DNA from: Woeseia sp037968755
GTDB lineage: Bacteria; Pseudomonadota; Gammaproteobacteria; Steroidobacterales; Woeseiaceae
Reading direction: 5' to 3'
Length of the DNA stretch: 53,663 nt
Assembly (NCBI GenBank): GCA_037968755.1
Contig: JBBKWB010000032.1
Location: 1 to 53,663, forward strand
In this document: positions 8,475-17,600 of the stretch, one piece after another
Layout: each line of letters starts with the position of its first letter
Position numbering within the stretch: position 1 is the stretch's first letter
The notes under the pieces: generated by a model
What the model was told of the DNA's origin: nothing
What the model saw: the letters and a program-made list of their open reading frames with translations, nothing else
Databases searched by the model: none
Position numbers and translations under genes: made by a program

Positions 8475-9539
8475 TCAACGCACGGCGGTTTCCAGCAGGC
8501 GCAGGGAGCCCGCATCCGCATCCAGTTCCGCCATGATGCCAATCGGCACGACAGTCTGGTCGTCGATATGGCCAATCATCAGCCCACCAATCGCGGGTAT
8601 GCCGAGTGGCTCGCTGCGGAACCGGAGTATTTCTTCCACGCTGTAGGAATTACCGCTCGCATCGGGCAGGTCGGTGAACTTGCCGAAGGCTAAGCCGGCG
8701 CATTGCTGTAGGCGGCCCGCAAGCCATAGTTGGGTGAGCATGCGATCAATTCGGTATGGGGATTCGCCCACATCTTCGATAAACAGGATGCTGTCGCGGA
8801 AATCGGGTTCGTATTCGGTGCCGATCAATGTTGCGAGCAAACTAAGATTGCCGCCGAGCAATCTGCCACGTGCCTTGCCACCCGCAAAGCGGGTAACGCG
8901 ATTATCACGATCCACCTTGCCCGGGCCCGCCTCGAACGGCGGCGCGGCACCGATCTCGACGCTGTTCTGCGGATTCTGAAGCACTTTTCTAAACTCGGCG
9001 AGTGTGTAGTCGGAGTAGGTTTGATTAGCAATTGGACCGTGAAACCCGACTATGCCGGTCTTGACGTAAATCGCCGTCAATAAAGCTGTGATGTCGCTGT
9101 AGCCAAGCAAAACTTTGGGTTTGCGAGCGATTGCCGGATAGTCGAGGTAGGGCAGCATTCGCGGCGTGCCGTAGCCGCCGCGCAGGCAGAAAATACCGTC
9201 TACATCGTCGTCGGCAAACATCTGGTTTATATCGTCAGCTCTTTCACGATCGGTCCCGGCGAGATACTGATTGCGCTCATACAAGTGCTGTCCGGCCTTT
9301 ACGCGAAAACCGAGCGATTTGATGATGTCGCTTGCGAATCGAATGTCCTCGTCTTCGCGCGCGTTGCTGGCAGGGGTAACCAATCCGATCAAATCGCCTT
9401 TGCCAAGTCGTTTCGGTTTGACCGGGTTGCTTCCCGATGCAAGCGTTGTTGAGCTGCCGGCTTGCATGGCGACCGCGCCGCCGGCAGATCCCGCGACGGC
9501 AGCAGTGAGCAGGGATGTCATTAGTTGTCTGCGGTTCAT
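8475..9539 (-). CDS. S66-family LD-carboxypeptidase, Tat-type signal
   Basis: A 354-residue member of the S66 (LdcA/muramoyl-tetrapeptide carboxypeptidase) family, which removes the terminal D-alanine from murein tetrapeptides during recycling, or acts on related D-amino-acid bonds. The nucleophile motif is LLGYSDITAL (Ser near residue 148), with the oxyanion-type LRGGYGTPRMLPYLD upstream and the distal acid/His motifs IEDVGESPYRIDRML and MIGHIDDQ. E. coli LdcA is cytoplasmic; here the N-terminus MNRRQLMTSLLTAAVAGSAG carries a twin-arginine followed by a hydrophobic stretch, pointing to Tat export. I chose the ATG at 9539 because it starts exactly at this signal; a 32-codon upstream extension destroys it. 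An exported LdcA-like enzyme would work in the periplasm. Confidence 0.9.
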   Translation of the reverse strand: MNRRQLMTSLLTAAVAGSAGGAVAMQAGSSTTLASGSNPVKPKRLGKGDLIGLVTPASNAREDEDIRFASDIIKSLGFRVKAGQHLYERNQYLAGTDRERADDINQMFADDDVDGIFCLRGGYGTPRMLPYLDYPAIARKPKVLLGYSDITALLTAIYVKTGIVGFHGPIANQTYSDYTLAEFRKVLQNPQNSVEIGAAPPFEAGPGKVDRDNRVTRFAGGKARGRLLGGNLSLLATLIGTEYEPDFRDSILFIEDVGESPYRIDRMLTQLWLAGRLQQCAGLAFGKFTDLPDASGNSYSVEEILRFRSEPLGIPAIGGLMIGHIDDQTVVPIGIMAELDADAGSLRLLETAVR

Positions 9540-9801
9540 TGACGACCACCGTGAAGTTGAAAACATAATGGTATACCGAACTCGACAGAAATGGCGCCAG
9601 GGAAGCGGCAGGCGCAGATGCTGCGGCGTCGACATTTATCTGGAACGCAATTGGCAAAGGCAGGAACTGACAGACGTTGCTTCCGATTGTGCAGTTGGTT
9701 ACTTCTGCAACAGCGCCGCCCGGTTTGTCGCTGAAATGATCTGCGTTAAGCAATTAAGGTTTCCGAGTGTCCTTGCAGATTCTCCCTGCTAGACTCCGCC
9801 G

Positions 9802-10575
9802 ATGTTTTTTATATCTATAGGCGCCTTACTCGGCGCGGTGTTCGGCGGCTTCGGTGGTCTTCTCATTGGCGGTGCGCTCGGCTACCTGATTGGCTGGGGC
9901 CTGCAAAAATCCGTGCTCGGCAGTTTGCGCGTTGTGCAGTCGAACCTGATGGACTCCACGTTCGCGATCATGGGTGCGCTGTGTAAAGCAGACAACGTCG
10001 TGACTCGGGACGAAATTGCGGTGGTCGAGGGCTTGTTTGCGCAGTTGCGCTTGTCCGCCGAGCAGCGCACGGAGGCCAAAGCGGCCTTCAGTCGCGGCAA
10101 AGCCGCAGATTTCGACCTGGATTCGGCGGTTGATTCATTTGCTGCAATCGCGCGCGGCCGTGCACCACTGATTCAGCTTTTCCTGCAGTTGCAGGTCATG
10201 GCCATTGCCGCTGACGGTGAAATCCACCCGGCAGAACATGCGATGCTGGTCCGCATTGCTCGACGCCTGGGTCTCGACGAACGCGACGTGTCGCAGCTCG
10301 AAGCCCTGCTTCGTACGGCAACAAGTGGTAGCACTGGTGCTGGCGGTCCGCCGACGCAGAAGCGCATGGACGATGCTTACCAGGCCTTGGGGGTTTCACC
10401 GGATGCGACGCCGCAGGAGATCAAACGAACGTACCGCAAGCTGATGAGCCAGAATCACCCCGATAAGCTGGCGTCGAGAGGCCTTCCGGAAAGCATGCGT
10501 CCGGTCGCCGAAGAGCGCTCACGGGAGATTAACTCGGCGTACGACCTGATCAAGGAAGCGCGCAATATCAAATGA
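9802..10575 (+). CDS. djlA: co-chaperone DjlA (TerB-like plus C-terminal J domain)
   Basis: A 257-residue membrane-anchored DnaK co-chaperone. Order of parts: an N-terminal Gly-rich membrane helix (about residues 6-30, GALLGAVFGGFGGLLIGGAL), a TerB-like helical domain (about 45-165), and a C-terminal J domain (about 190-257) starting DAYQALGVSPDATPQEIKRTYRK with the essential HPD tripeptide in SQNHPDKL. This N-membrane/C-J layout is diagnostic of DjlA, and the length is near the E. coli protein (271). In E. coli it stimulates DnaK and influences the Rcs envelope stress pathway. It is divergent from the LD-carboxypeptidase gene across a 262-base spacer. Confidence 0.95.
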   Translation: MFFISIGALLGAVFGGFGGLLIGGALGYLIGWGLQKSVLGSLRVVQSNLMDSTFAIMGALCKADNVVTRDEIAVVEGLFAQLRLSAEQRTEAKAAFSRGKAADFDLDSAVDSFAAIARGRAPLIQLFLQLQVMAIAADGEIHPAEHAMLVRIARRLGLDERDVSQLEALLRTATSGSTGAGGPPTQKRMDDAYQALGVSPDATPQEIKRTYRKLMSQNHPDKLASRGLPESMRPVAEERSREINSAYDLIKEARNIK

Positions 10576-10595
10576 TTGGCCTGAGCGCCTATGTT

Positions 10596-11123
10596 TTAGT
10601 TCTGAACTGGGTCGCGCGAATAATTAAGGTGGTGCTCAGTTACCGTATCGCCGCTGTGCATAACGATGTACCCGTCGAGGCTGTCGTCACTTCTCTTGTA
10701 AAAACTTAAGCCGCGAAAGTGCAGCGCATCTTGCTCCAGTTTTACCAGGCGAAAATTGACGAAGTCTTCTTTGTCTTCCCATGCTGTGAAATCGGCGTTG
10801 AAATGCTTCACCTTCAGGCTCAATGAGCCGTCTTCGACCGTGATGGTCATGATCTCGTAGAAGGCCACGCCGTCATCGTCGAACAACTTGAAGAAGCCGA
10901 CCATCGAGCCCGCAGAAGACTTGCTCCATACTTCTTCAAACTGCTGGCCGAATGCAGTGCCGTTCCAGGACCCGGCGAGCCAGGCAGCGTCTGCAAGCGT
11001 TGCGGCCGGGCGTGATTCACCGTCGGCAAGTTTCCAGGTGTGCTCGGTTGCAGGCTCCGCCGCGTAGGTCATTCGGATAACGCAGAGCAATAATATTGTC
11101 AGGATAGTTAAGCGCTTGCTCAT
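10596..11123 (-). CDS. exported DUF6265 protein
   Basis: A 175-residue secreted protein with an N-terminal Sec signal (MSKRLTILTILLLCVIRMTYAA). The mature part contains AWLAGSWNGTAFGQQFEEVWS, SMVGFFKLFDDDGVAFYEIMTI, and LKVKHFNADFTAWEDKEDFV, which match the DUF6265 pattern: a lipocalin/FABP-like small beta-barrel with the WLAGxW motif. The function of the family is not established; a ligand-binding role in the periplasm would suit the fold. It converges with djlA (20 bases apart) and stands upstream of the lrp-like regulator on the same strand with 75 bases between, so read-through from the regulator gene is possible. Confidence 0.85.
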   Translation of the reverse strand: MSKRLTILTILLLCVIRMTYAAEPATEHTWKLADGESRPAATLADAAWLAGSWNGTAFGQQFEEVWSKSSAGSMVGFFKLFDDDGVAFYEIMTITVEDGSLSLKVKHFNADFTAWEDKEDFVNFRLVKLEQDALHFRGLSFYKRSDDSLDGYIVMHSGDTVTEHHLNYSRDPVQN

Positions 11124-11198
11124 CTCTGGACTCCACGGAACAGGCCGCTGGCCTGCCGAAACGCGACTGGTTAAGTATACGCTGCGACGGCGGACCGC

Positions 11199-11618
11199 TT
11201 ACTCGTAGCTGTCCAGCAATATGTTCGTTTCCGTTGCACTGACACCCGTGATTAAGCGCAGGTTGCCGACTATCCGATTGAATGACGACAGGCTGTCGGC
11301 GTTAATTTCTGCGATCAGGTCCCAGCGCCCGGTCGTGTGATGTACGACCGACACATTCGGATTGCCGCGTAGTGCTTCGATAACCGATGCCTCTTGCGCG
11401 TTTTCGGTACAGATGCTCATCAGCGCACGTACCGACGGGCTGAGCGAGTCTGTGCCTATCGCAACGGTGTAGCCGCGAATTACGTTGTCGCCTTCCAGGC
11501 GGCGCATTCGGTTCTGTACGGTTGCCCGCGACACGCCAAGCTGGCGGGCGAGCTCAATTACCGGCGTGCGGGCATCGTGTCGCAGCAGTGCGAGCAGCTT
11601 CCTGTCAGTCGTGTCCAC
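11199..11618 (-). CDS. Lrp/AsnC-family transcriptional regulator
   Basis: About 139 residues: an N-terminal helix-turn-helix (TDRKLLALLRHDARTPV, then LARQLGVSRATVQNRMRRLE) followed by the RAM/AsnC ligand-binding domain (NPNVSVVHHTTGRWDLIAEI). Lrp-family proteins form octamers or dimers of dimers that sense amino acids. An in-frame GTG at 11675 would add 19 residues that do not look like family sequence; the GTG at 11618 has GAGG about 8 bases upstream and gives the canonical length and N-terminus. It is divergent from the arginase gene, and a TGTAC-N8-GTACA inverted repeat lies just upstream of this start, so autoregulation and control of arginase in response to arginine or ornithine is a strong inference. 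Confidence 0.93.
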   Translation of the reverse strand: MDTTDRKLLALLRHDARTPVIELARQLGVSRATVQNRMRRLEGDNVIRGYTVAIGTDSLSPSVRALMSICTENAQEASVIEALRGNPNVSVVHHTTGRWDLIAEINADSLSSFNRIVGNLRLITGVSATETNILLDSYE

Positions 11619-11640
11619 GGGCAGGCCTCGTCGATGCAGA

Positions 11641-11658
11641 TGTACAAAATGTAGTACA
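11641..11658. promoter_or_regulatory. candidate Lrp-type operator (TGTAC-N8-GTACA)
   Basis: A perfect 5-bp inverted repeat, TGTAC and GTACA separated by 8 AT-rich bases, sits 23 bases upstream of the chosen Lrp/AsnC start and about 50 bases from the arginase -35. Spacing and AT-rich centre suit an Lrp/AsnC dimer site. It falls inside the longer possible reading frame of the regulator, another reason to favour the shorter start. Confidence 0.6.
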
Positions 11659-11707
11659 GATCGATCATTATGCACAGAAAATGCTGGAATACGTACAAGT
11701 TGCTTGC

Positions 11708-11736
11708 TTCAACTTAGCGCAATAAGTCCTTATGAT
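11708..11736 (+). promoter_or_regulatory. sigma70-like promoter of arginase gene
   Basis: TTCAAC (-35) and TATGAT (-10) are separated by exactly 17 bases. Transcription would start near 11743, giving a leader of about 26 bases that includes the Shine-Dalgarno GGAAG before the ATG at 11769. Confidence 0.55.
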
Positions 11737-11768
11737 GCGCACTCTGTCAGTTTTCGCTGGAAGCCACG

Positions 11769-12689
11769 ATGGTCAACGCAACGCAGCCTGTTCATATCAT
11801 CAATGTACCGCTGGACCTCGGCGCGTCCCGCCGTGGCACCGATGCTGGCCCCTCTGCGTTCCGCGTTGCGGGTCTGAGCAAAGCCATGCAGAAGCTTGGC
11901 TACACAATTAATCAAGAAACCGACATACCGGTGCCGGCGATGGAGACGCGCACGACAGACAACACAAGCGCGCGTTTTAAAGAAGAAATTCTCGCTGTAT
12001 GCGAAGAGCTCGCGCGCACCACGCTGGCAACGATGGAGGCAGGCGAGACGCCGCTCGTTATAGGTGGCGATCATTCGATAGCGATGGGTACGGTTTCCGG
12101 GTTGTCGGCTTTCTTCGGCAAGACGCAGCAAAAGCTCGGCCTGATCTGGTTTGACGCCCACGGCGACATGAATCTGCCGGACAGCTCGCCGAGCGGCAAT
12201 ATTCACGGTATGCCGCTGTCGCACCTGATTGGTATGGGCGACAAGGATTTGTCGAGTATTCTCGGCGTACATCCGGCGGTTGACCCGAAAAATGTAGTGC
12301 TTATCGGCATTCGCGACATTGATCGAATCGAACGCGAGATCGTCAACAGTTCGGGTATCACCGCCTTTACGATGCGCGAAATCGACGAACGCGGCATGGC
12401 TTACGTAGCGCGTGAAGCGCTGAAGGTGGTCAACAACGGTACCGCAGGTTTTCACATCAGTTTCGACCTTGACGGCTGCGACCCGGAAGTCATTCCCGGT
12501 ACCGGCACAACGGTACCGGGCGGCGTCAGCTATCGTGAGGCGCACCTGCTATTGGAGGAGTGCGCAGCACACGGCGGCATGACCTCGATGGAAGTGGTCG
12601 AGCTGAACCCGTTCCTGGACCATCGCAATATCTCGGCCGAGCGTGCTGTAACGATGATTCAGAGCGCCTTTGGCCGCAGCATCCTGTAG
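11769..12689 (+). CDS. rocF: arginase
   Basis: Hydrolyses L-arginine to ornithine and urea with a binuclear Mn2+ centre in the cytoplasm. 306 residues, the usual length. Metal ligands are visible: H102 (GGDHS), D129, H131 and D133 (DAHGDMN), D233 and D235 (SFDLDGCDP). The substrate-binding signature SGNIHGMPLSHL (about 142-153) and VVELNP near 277 favour arginase over agmatinase. Divergently oriented from an Lrp/AsnC regulator, with a promoter and palindromic site in the gap, so it is probably induced by arginine or ornithine. In this window no urease or ornithine-catabolic genes follow, so downstream steps must lie elsewhere. Function is confident. Confidence 0.96.
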   Translation: MVNATQPVHIINVPLDLGASRRGTDAGPSAFRVAGLSKAMQKLGYTINQETDIPVPAMETRTTDNTSARFKEEILAVCEELARTTLATMEAGETPLVIGGDHSIAMGTVSGLSAFFGKTQQKLGLIWFDAHGDMNLPDSSPSGNIHGMPLSHLIGMGDKDLSSILGVHPAVDPKNVVLIGIRDIDRIEREIVNSSGITAFTMREIDERGMAYVAREALKVVNNGTAGFHISFDLDGCDPEVIPGTGTTVPGGVSYREAHLLLEECAAHGGMTSMEVVELNPFLDHRNISAERAVTMIQSAFGRSIL

Positions 12690-12833
12690 TCGCTGCCTGT
12701 GCCGCGAGCCGGCAGGCTGACCTTGCCCCTGCGCGGCGATTTTGGCGCAGGAGGCGCAGCAAGGCCTGTAATCCTCGCGCCGGTCTGGCAAAACTGGCTA
12801 GTCCTGTTACCATACGCGCGCCTCAACAGACCC

Positions 12834-12839
12834 TATAAT
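12834..12839 (+). promoter_or_regulatory. consensus -10 element upstream of ybiT
   Basis: A perfect TATAAT lies 90 bases before the ybiT start. No good -35 is present at 16-18 bases, so this would need an activator or extended recognition. The rest of the 240-base gap shows nothing else clear. Confidence 0.35.
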
Positions 12840-12928
12840 CCCGTATAGCCTCCATGCCCGCCTGAATTCCCGGCGGTGAGCGACCGCTGCGGGCCAGAAA
12901 TTTCAAGCTCCAAACCAGGTACAACATC

Positions 12929-14539
12929 GTGATTTCCGCTTCTAATTTGTCGATTCAGTTCGGCGCTAAACCCCTGTTCGAAAACGTTTCCATCACCTTT
13001 GGCAACGGCAATCGCTATGGCCTGATCGGCGCGAATGGCTCGGGCAAATCGACGTTCATGAAGATTCTGGCCGGAGAGCTGGAAGCGAGTACGGGCAATG
13101 TCTCGACCGACCCGCATGTGCGCGTCGGCCGCCTGCGCCAGGATCAGTTTGCCTACGAAAGTTACCGTGTTCTGGACGCTGTCATGATGGGTCACGAGCG
13201 CCTCTGGGAAGTGTCGCAGGAGCGCGATCGCCTGTATTCCCAGCCTGAGTTAAGCGACGAAGATGGCATGCGGGTAGCTGACCTCGAAGTCGAGTTTGCG
13301 GAGATGGACGGTTACTCGGCCGAATCCCGCGCAGGTGAACTGCTGCAGAGCATTGGTATCCCCATAGAGCAACACGAAGGTCCTATGAGTGCGGTCGCGC
13401 CGGGTTGGAAGCTGCGTGTGCTGCTGGCACAGGCACTGTTTTCCGACCCCGACGTACTGTTGCTTGATGAGCCGACCAACAACCTCGACATCAACACCAT
13501 TCGCTGGCTGGAAGAATTCCTTTGCAGCAGTCGTGCAACGATGGTGATCATTTCGCATGACAGGCATTTCCTGAATAGTGTCTGCACGCACATGGCCGAT
13601 CTCGACTACCGCGCGCTGCAACTTTTCCCAGGCAATTACGACGAGTACATGACTGCGGCGGAGCAGGCGCGGGAACGCGTCCAATCCGATAACGCAAAGA
13701 AGAAAGCGAAGATGGCTGATTTGCAGGCTTTCGTTAGTCGCTTCTCGGCAAATGCCTCGAAAGCGAAGCAGGCCACCTCACGGGCGAAGCAGCTCGAGAA
13801 AATTCAGCTAACCGAGATCAAGCCGTCCAGTCGCGTCAGCCCATTCATTCGCTTCGATCAGGAAAAACCGTTGCGTCGCCTGGCTGTCGAAGTCACGGAT
13901 CTGGAAAAGGGCTTCGACGAAGGCCCGCTGTTCAAGAAGGTAAATCTTGCGATCGACGCGGGTTCGCGTGTTGCAATCATTGGCCAGAACGGTATCGGCA
14001 AGACAACACTTGTGCGCACTTTGCTCGGTGACCTCGCGCCCGACAAGGGCGAAGTAAAGTGGTCCGAAAACGCCAAGACCGGCTTTTTCGCTCAGGACCA
14101 TGCTGCTGATTTTGAAACAGACATGAGCCTATTCGATTGGATGACCCAATGGCAGCCACCGAATACTGACGAGCAATTGTTGCGTGCGACACTCGGCAGA
14201 ATGCTGTTCTCCCGCGACGACAGCGAGAAGTCCGTCAAGGTAGCATCGGGTGGCGAGCAGGCGCGCCTGCTGTTCGGCAAGCTGATGTTGCAGCAGCCGA
14301 ACGTAATGATTATGGATGAACCCACGAATCACCTCGATATGGAATCCATTGAGGCACTGAACCTGGCGCTCGAGCACTACGATGGCACGCTGATTTTCAT
14401 CAGTCATGACCGCGATTTCGTATCGTCGCTGGCAACCCGGATAATCGACATGACGGCCGACGGTGTCGTCGACTTCGGTGGTAACTACGAAGAGTACCTG
14501 CGCGCACAGCTCGCGGATAAGCAATCCAGGGTAGCCTGA
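12929..14539 (+). CDS. ybiT: ABC-F ATPase YbiT
   Basis: A 536-residue soluble ABC-F protein with two nucleotide-binding domains and no membrane helices; family members bind the ribosomal E site and relieve stalled or stressed translation. Domain 1: Walker A GANGSGKST (about residues 34-42), the YbiT-specific signature region VAPGWKLRVLLAQALFSDPD instead of a canonical LSGGQ, and Walker B LLLDEPTNNLD. A charged inter-domain linker (about 240-300) carries the P-site tRNA interaction motif region. Domain 2: GQNGIGKTT, ASGGEQARLLFGKL and IMDEPTNHLDMESIEALN. These details fit E. coli YbiT closely. Translation starts with GTG. It is followed by two hairpins and converges with the RND operon. Confidence 0.95.
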   Translation: MISASNLSIQFGAKPLFENVSITFGNGNRYGLIGANGSGKSTFMKILAGELEASTGNVSTDPHVRVGRLRQDQFAYESYRVLDAVMMGHERLWEVSQERDRLYSQPELSDEDGMRVADLEVEFAEMDGYSAESRAGELLQSIGIPIEQHEGPMSAVAPGWKLRVLLAQALFSDPDVLLLDEPTNNLDINTIRWLEEFLCSSRATMVIISHDRHFLNSVCTHMADLDYRALQLFPGNYDEYMTAAEQARERVQSDNAKKKAKMADLQAFVSRFSANASKAKQATSRAKQLEKIQLTEIKPSSRVSPFIRFDQEKPLRRLAVEVTDLEKGFDEGPLFKKVNLAIDAGSRVAIIGQNGIGKTTLVRTLLGDLAPDKGEVKWSENAKTGFFAQDHAADFETDMSLFDWMTQWQPPNTDEQLLRATLGRMLFSRDDSEKSVKVASGGEQARLLFGKLMLQQPNVMIMDEPTNHLDMESIEALNLALEHYDGTLIFISHDRDFVSSLATRIIDMTADGVVDFGGNYEEYLRAQLADKQSRVA

Positions 14540-14544
14540 TCGCC

Positions 14545-14563
14545 AAAGGCCAGGTTGGCCTTT
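14545..14563 (+). terminator. hairpin after ybiT
   Basis: A perfect 8-bp stem (AAAGGCCA / TGGCCTTT) with a 3-base loop, 5 bases after the ybiT stop. The stem ends in TTT but no longer T-tract follows; plausible intrinsic terminator or 3'-end stabiliser. Confidence 0.5.
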
Positions 14564-14580
14564 GCTTAGCGGATATTTAA

Positions 14581-14607
14581 CAACGGTAGCTCAAAACGCT
14601 ACCGTTG
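14581..14607. terminator. bidirectional hairpin between convergent ybiT and RND operon
   Basis: A perfect 10-bp stem (CAACGGTAGC / GCTACCGTTG) with a 7-base loop lies between the two convergent stops (14539 and 14675). It could end transcription from both sides. On the plus strand it is followed by CTCTTTGCTTG, only a weak T-run. Confidence 0.55.
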
Positions 14608-14674
14608 CTCTTTGCTTGCCGGCACCATCAGCGCGTCACGCGCGAGTTTAGTCAACCCGCACAGACCCGCTCGC

Positions 14675-17600
14675 TTAGTGTGACTCCGCCACAATCGTGG
14701 TCTTGAGTTCTTTGTATCGCGATCCAAAAAATTTGCGGATATCGTCCGCGATCAGGATGTTAGTTGGTACCAGGATCAGGGTGATCATGGTCGCAAACAA
14801 GATGCCGAAGCCGAGCGAAATTGCCATCGGGATCAGGAATTGCGCGGACGATGACTTATCCGACAACAGCGGCAGCAAGCCGAAAAACGTAGTTAGCGAC
14901 GTCAACATGACCGGGCGAAAGCGGACAACGCCCGCCCGCTCAACAGCGGAGCGCAGTTTTTCACCGGCCGCTCGGTGACGCTGGTTAATAAAATCGACCA
15001 GTACGAGGCTGTCGTTGATCACAACGCCGGTTAGCGCCATAAGCCCGAGCAAGCTGAGGATAGTGAGCGTTTGCCCCATGACCCAATGGCCAACCACCGC
15101 GCCGATCATGCCAAACGGAATGACTGACATGACGATCAGCGGTTGTGCATAGGACTTCATTGGCAAAGCCAGCAAGCAATAGATTACAAACAGGACGATC
15201 ACCAAGCCCAATTGCAGGCTGCCGAAGGTTTCTGCCTGGCGGCGTTGCTCGCCTTCGATTGTGTAAGTGATGCTGGGATATTTCACGAGCAAGTTGTCGA
15301 GGTAACTGCGAATGTCAGCCAGCATTATCGTCATGTTGGTACTTTCTTTGTCGACATCCGCGGTCACATTCAGAACACGGTAGCCGTCTATGCGGCGTAT
15401 CTGTGCTGGCCCTCGACCTGGCTTGATATCGGCCACGTTCGACAGCGGAATTGAGCGGCCGTTGGGCGCGGTAATCAGCATCTCGCTAAGTGATGCGATC
15501 GTACTGCGCTCGCCTATCGGGAAACGCACCAGCACCCGAATATCGTCGCGCCCACGTTGGATACGTTGCGCCTGCAGGCCCTTAAACGCCTGGCCTATCT
15601 GGTTGACGATGTCGCTGCGCGTCAGCCCGAGCAGGTGGCCCTGCGGGCTAAGTTCGATCTGCAGTTCTTCTTTGCCATTCGACAGGCTATCGGCAATTTC
15701 AAAGACACCGGGGTACGTAGCAAGCTGAGACTTTAGCTGTTCGCCGACCGTGTTCAGGGTTTGCAGCGAATTGCCGCTGAATTGCACGTCAATCGGATCG
15801 CCCGCGCGGAAGAAAGACGCACGAAATATCAGGTTCTCGGCGCCGGGGACGCGGCCAACGATGTTTCGCCATTCGTTGTTCATGTCCGCAACTGAAAACT
15901 CCATTGTTCGATTCTGCCGCGGCACTGTTTCCATTTGCACCCGTGCCTCGGTGGTATTCACGTTGGTCAGGATGTTGGTGATCATGCTCTCGCCAGTCGC
16001 CGGGTCAACGTACTTTTCTTGCAGTTCGGCGGCGGCCCGGTAGATTTTTTCGGCATGTCGGCTCGTGGTCTCGAACGGTGTGCCTGCAGGCATCGTTAGC
16101 GATGCAGTCGCGGTTTCGCCTTCAATGCGCTGGAATGTCACGAAGCGCGTCCAGCCGCTGGCGAGCAGGGCAAACATAACCAGCAACACACCGACGAACC
16201 CGGCCAGGGTAGCGTAACGATGATCTAAAGCGCGCTTCAGCAGCGGCTGATAATGCTTCAGAATCATGTGCTCGAAACCGTCGGCGAAACGCGTTTGCCA
16301 TGCCTGGAAACGAGATTGTTCTGCCAGCGCGTCGAGCTTGATGTGCTTCAGGTGCGCGGGCAGGATCAGCTTGGACTCGATCAGCGAGAACATCAGCACC
16401 GGGATAACCACTGCAGGAATCGGCGCAAAAATTTCGCCAAGGCGGCCTTCAATAAACGCCAGCGGCATGAAGGCAGCAATAGTGGTAAGGATGCCGAACG
16501 TCACCGGAATAGCGACTTCCTTCGTACCATGAATGGCTGCCGACAAACCCGTGTCGCCGCCGCGCATGCGCGCGTACACATTTTCGCCTGTCACAATGGC
16601 ATCGTCCACGACGATACCCAGCACAATAATGAAGCCGAACGCACTCATCAGGTTAAGACTGATATCGAACACGTACATAACGATGAAAGCGCCAAAAAAG
16701 CTGATCGGAATACCCAGAAATACCCACATGGCGATGGCAGGTCGCAAAAACAGTGACAACAGCAGGATGACCAGAATGCTGCCCTGAATGGCACTGCTAG
16801 TCATGATGCTCAGGCGATCTTTCAGTCGTGCGGAATCGTCGTCCCAGTAGCTCAACTCAAGGCCGACAGGTAACGAGCCCTGCTTGGAGACGATATACGC
16901 TTTCACTTTTTCCGCGATATCGATTGCACTCTGGCTACCTACACGCGAGACAGATACAAAAGCCGCGTGCTTGCCGTTGAAGCGAGTTCGCATCGAGTCT
17001 TCAACGAAGCCATCGATCACTACGGCAATATCACTAACCCGAACGATGCTGCCATCCGAATTCGTCTTGACGACAATCGATTGAAAGTCCGAGCGTCGGT
17101 AAGCCTGGCCTTTGGAGCGAATCAGCACGTCGCCACTTTCTGTGCGCACGTTGCCGCCGGATATGTCCACCGAGCTGCTGCGAATCGCCTGCGCGATATC
17201 TGACAGCGTCACATCGAACTCGCGCAAGCGGTCAGGTGAAACCTCAACCGCTATTTCGTACTCGCGGACGGCGCTGAGATCGGCCTGGGTAATACCTTCT
17301 ATTCTTAAGACTTCGTCGCGGATCTGCTCGGCAAACATGCGAATCTCTTCTTCGCTGTAGTCGCCGGCCACAACGACGTCGATAACGCCAAAGCTGCGAG
17401 TGCGTAGTCCGATTATCGGTTTTTCAGTGTCTGCAGGGAACGTATTGATAGCGTCGACCCGGCTCTTGATGTCATTCAGCAGTTCGCGCGCATCGTAGCT
17501 GGGATCGATCTCGATCTGAACGTTGGTGCTGCCTTCGCTGGACATCGACAAGATACGATCAATACCTTCCAGGTCTTTGACCGCTTCCTCAATGCGCACC

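Noticed and set aside
11730..12545. 271-codon minus-strand open frame
   Set aside because: Antisense to arginase, whose metal-binding motifs are intact; the translated product is Arg/His-rich and motif-free.
16253..16756. 167-codon plus-strand open frame
   Set aside because: Antisense to the RND pump; His/Asn/Arg-rich composition is a shadow of membrane-helix codons.
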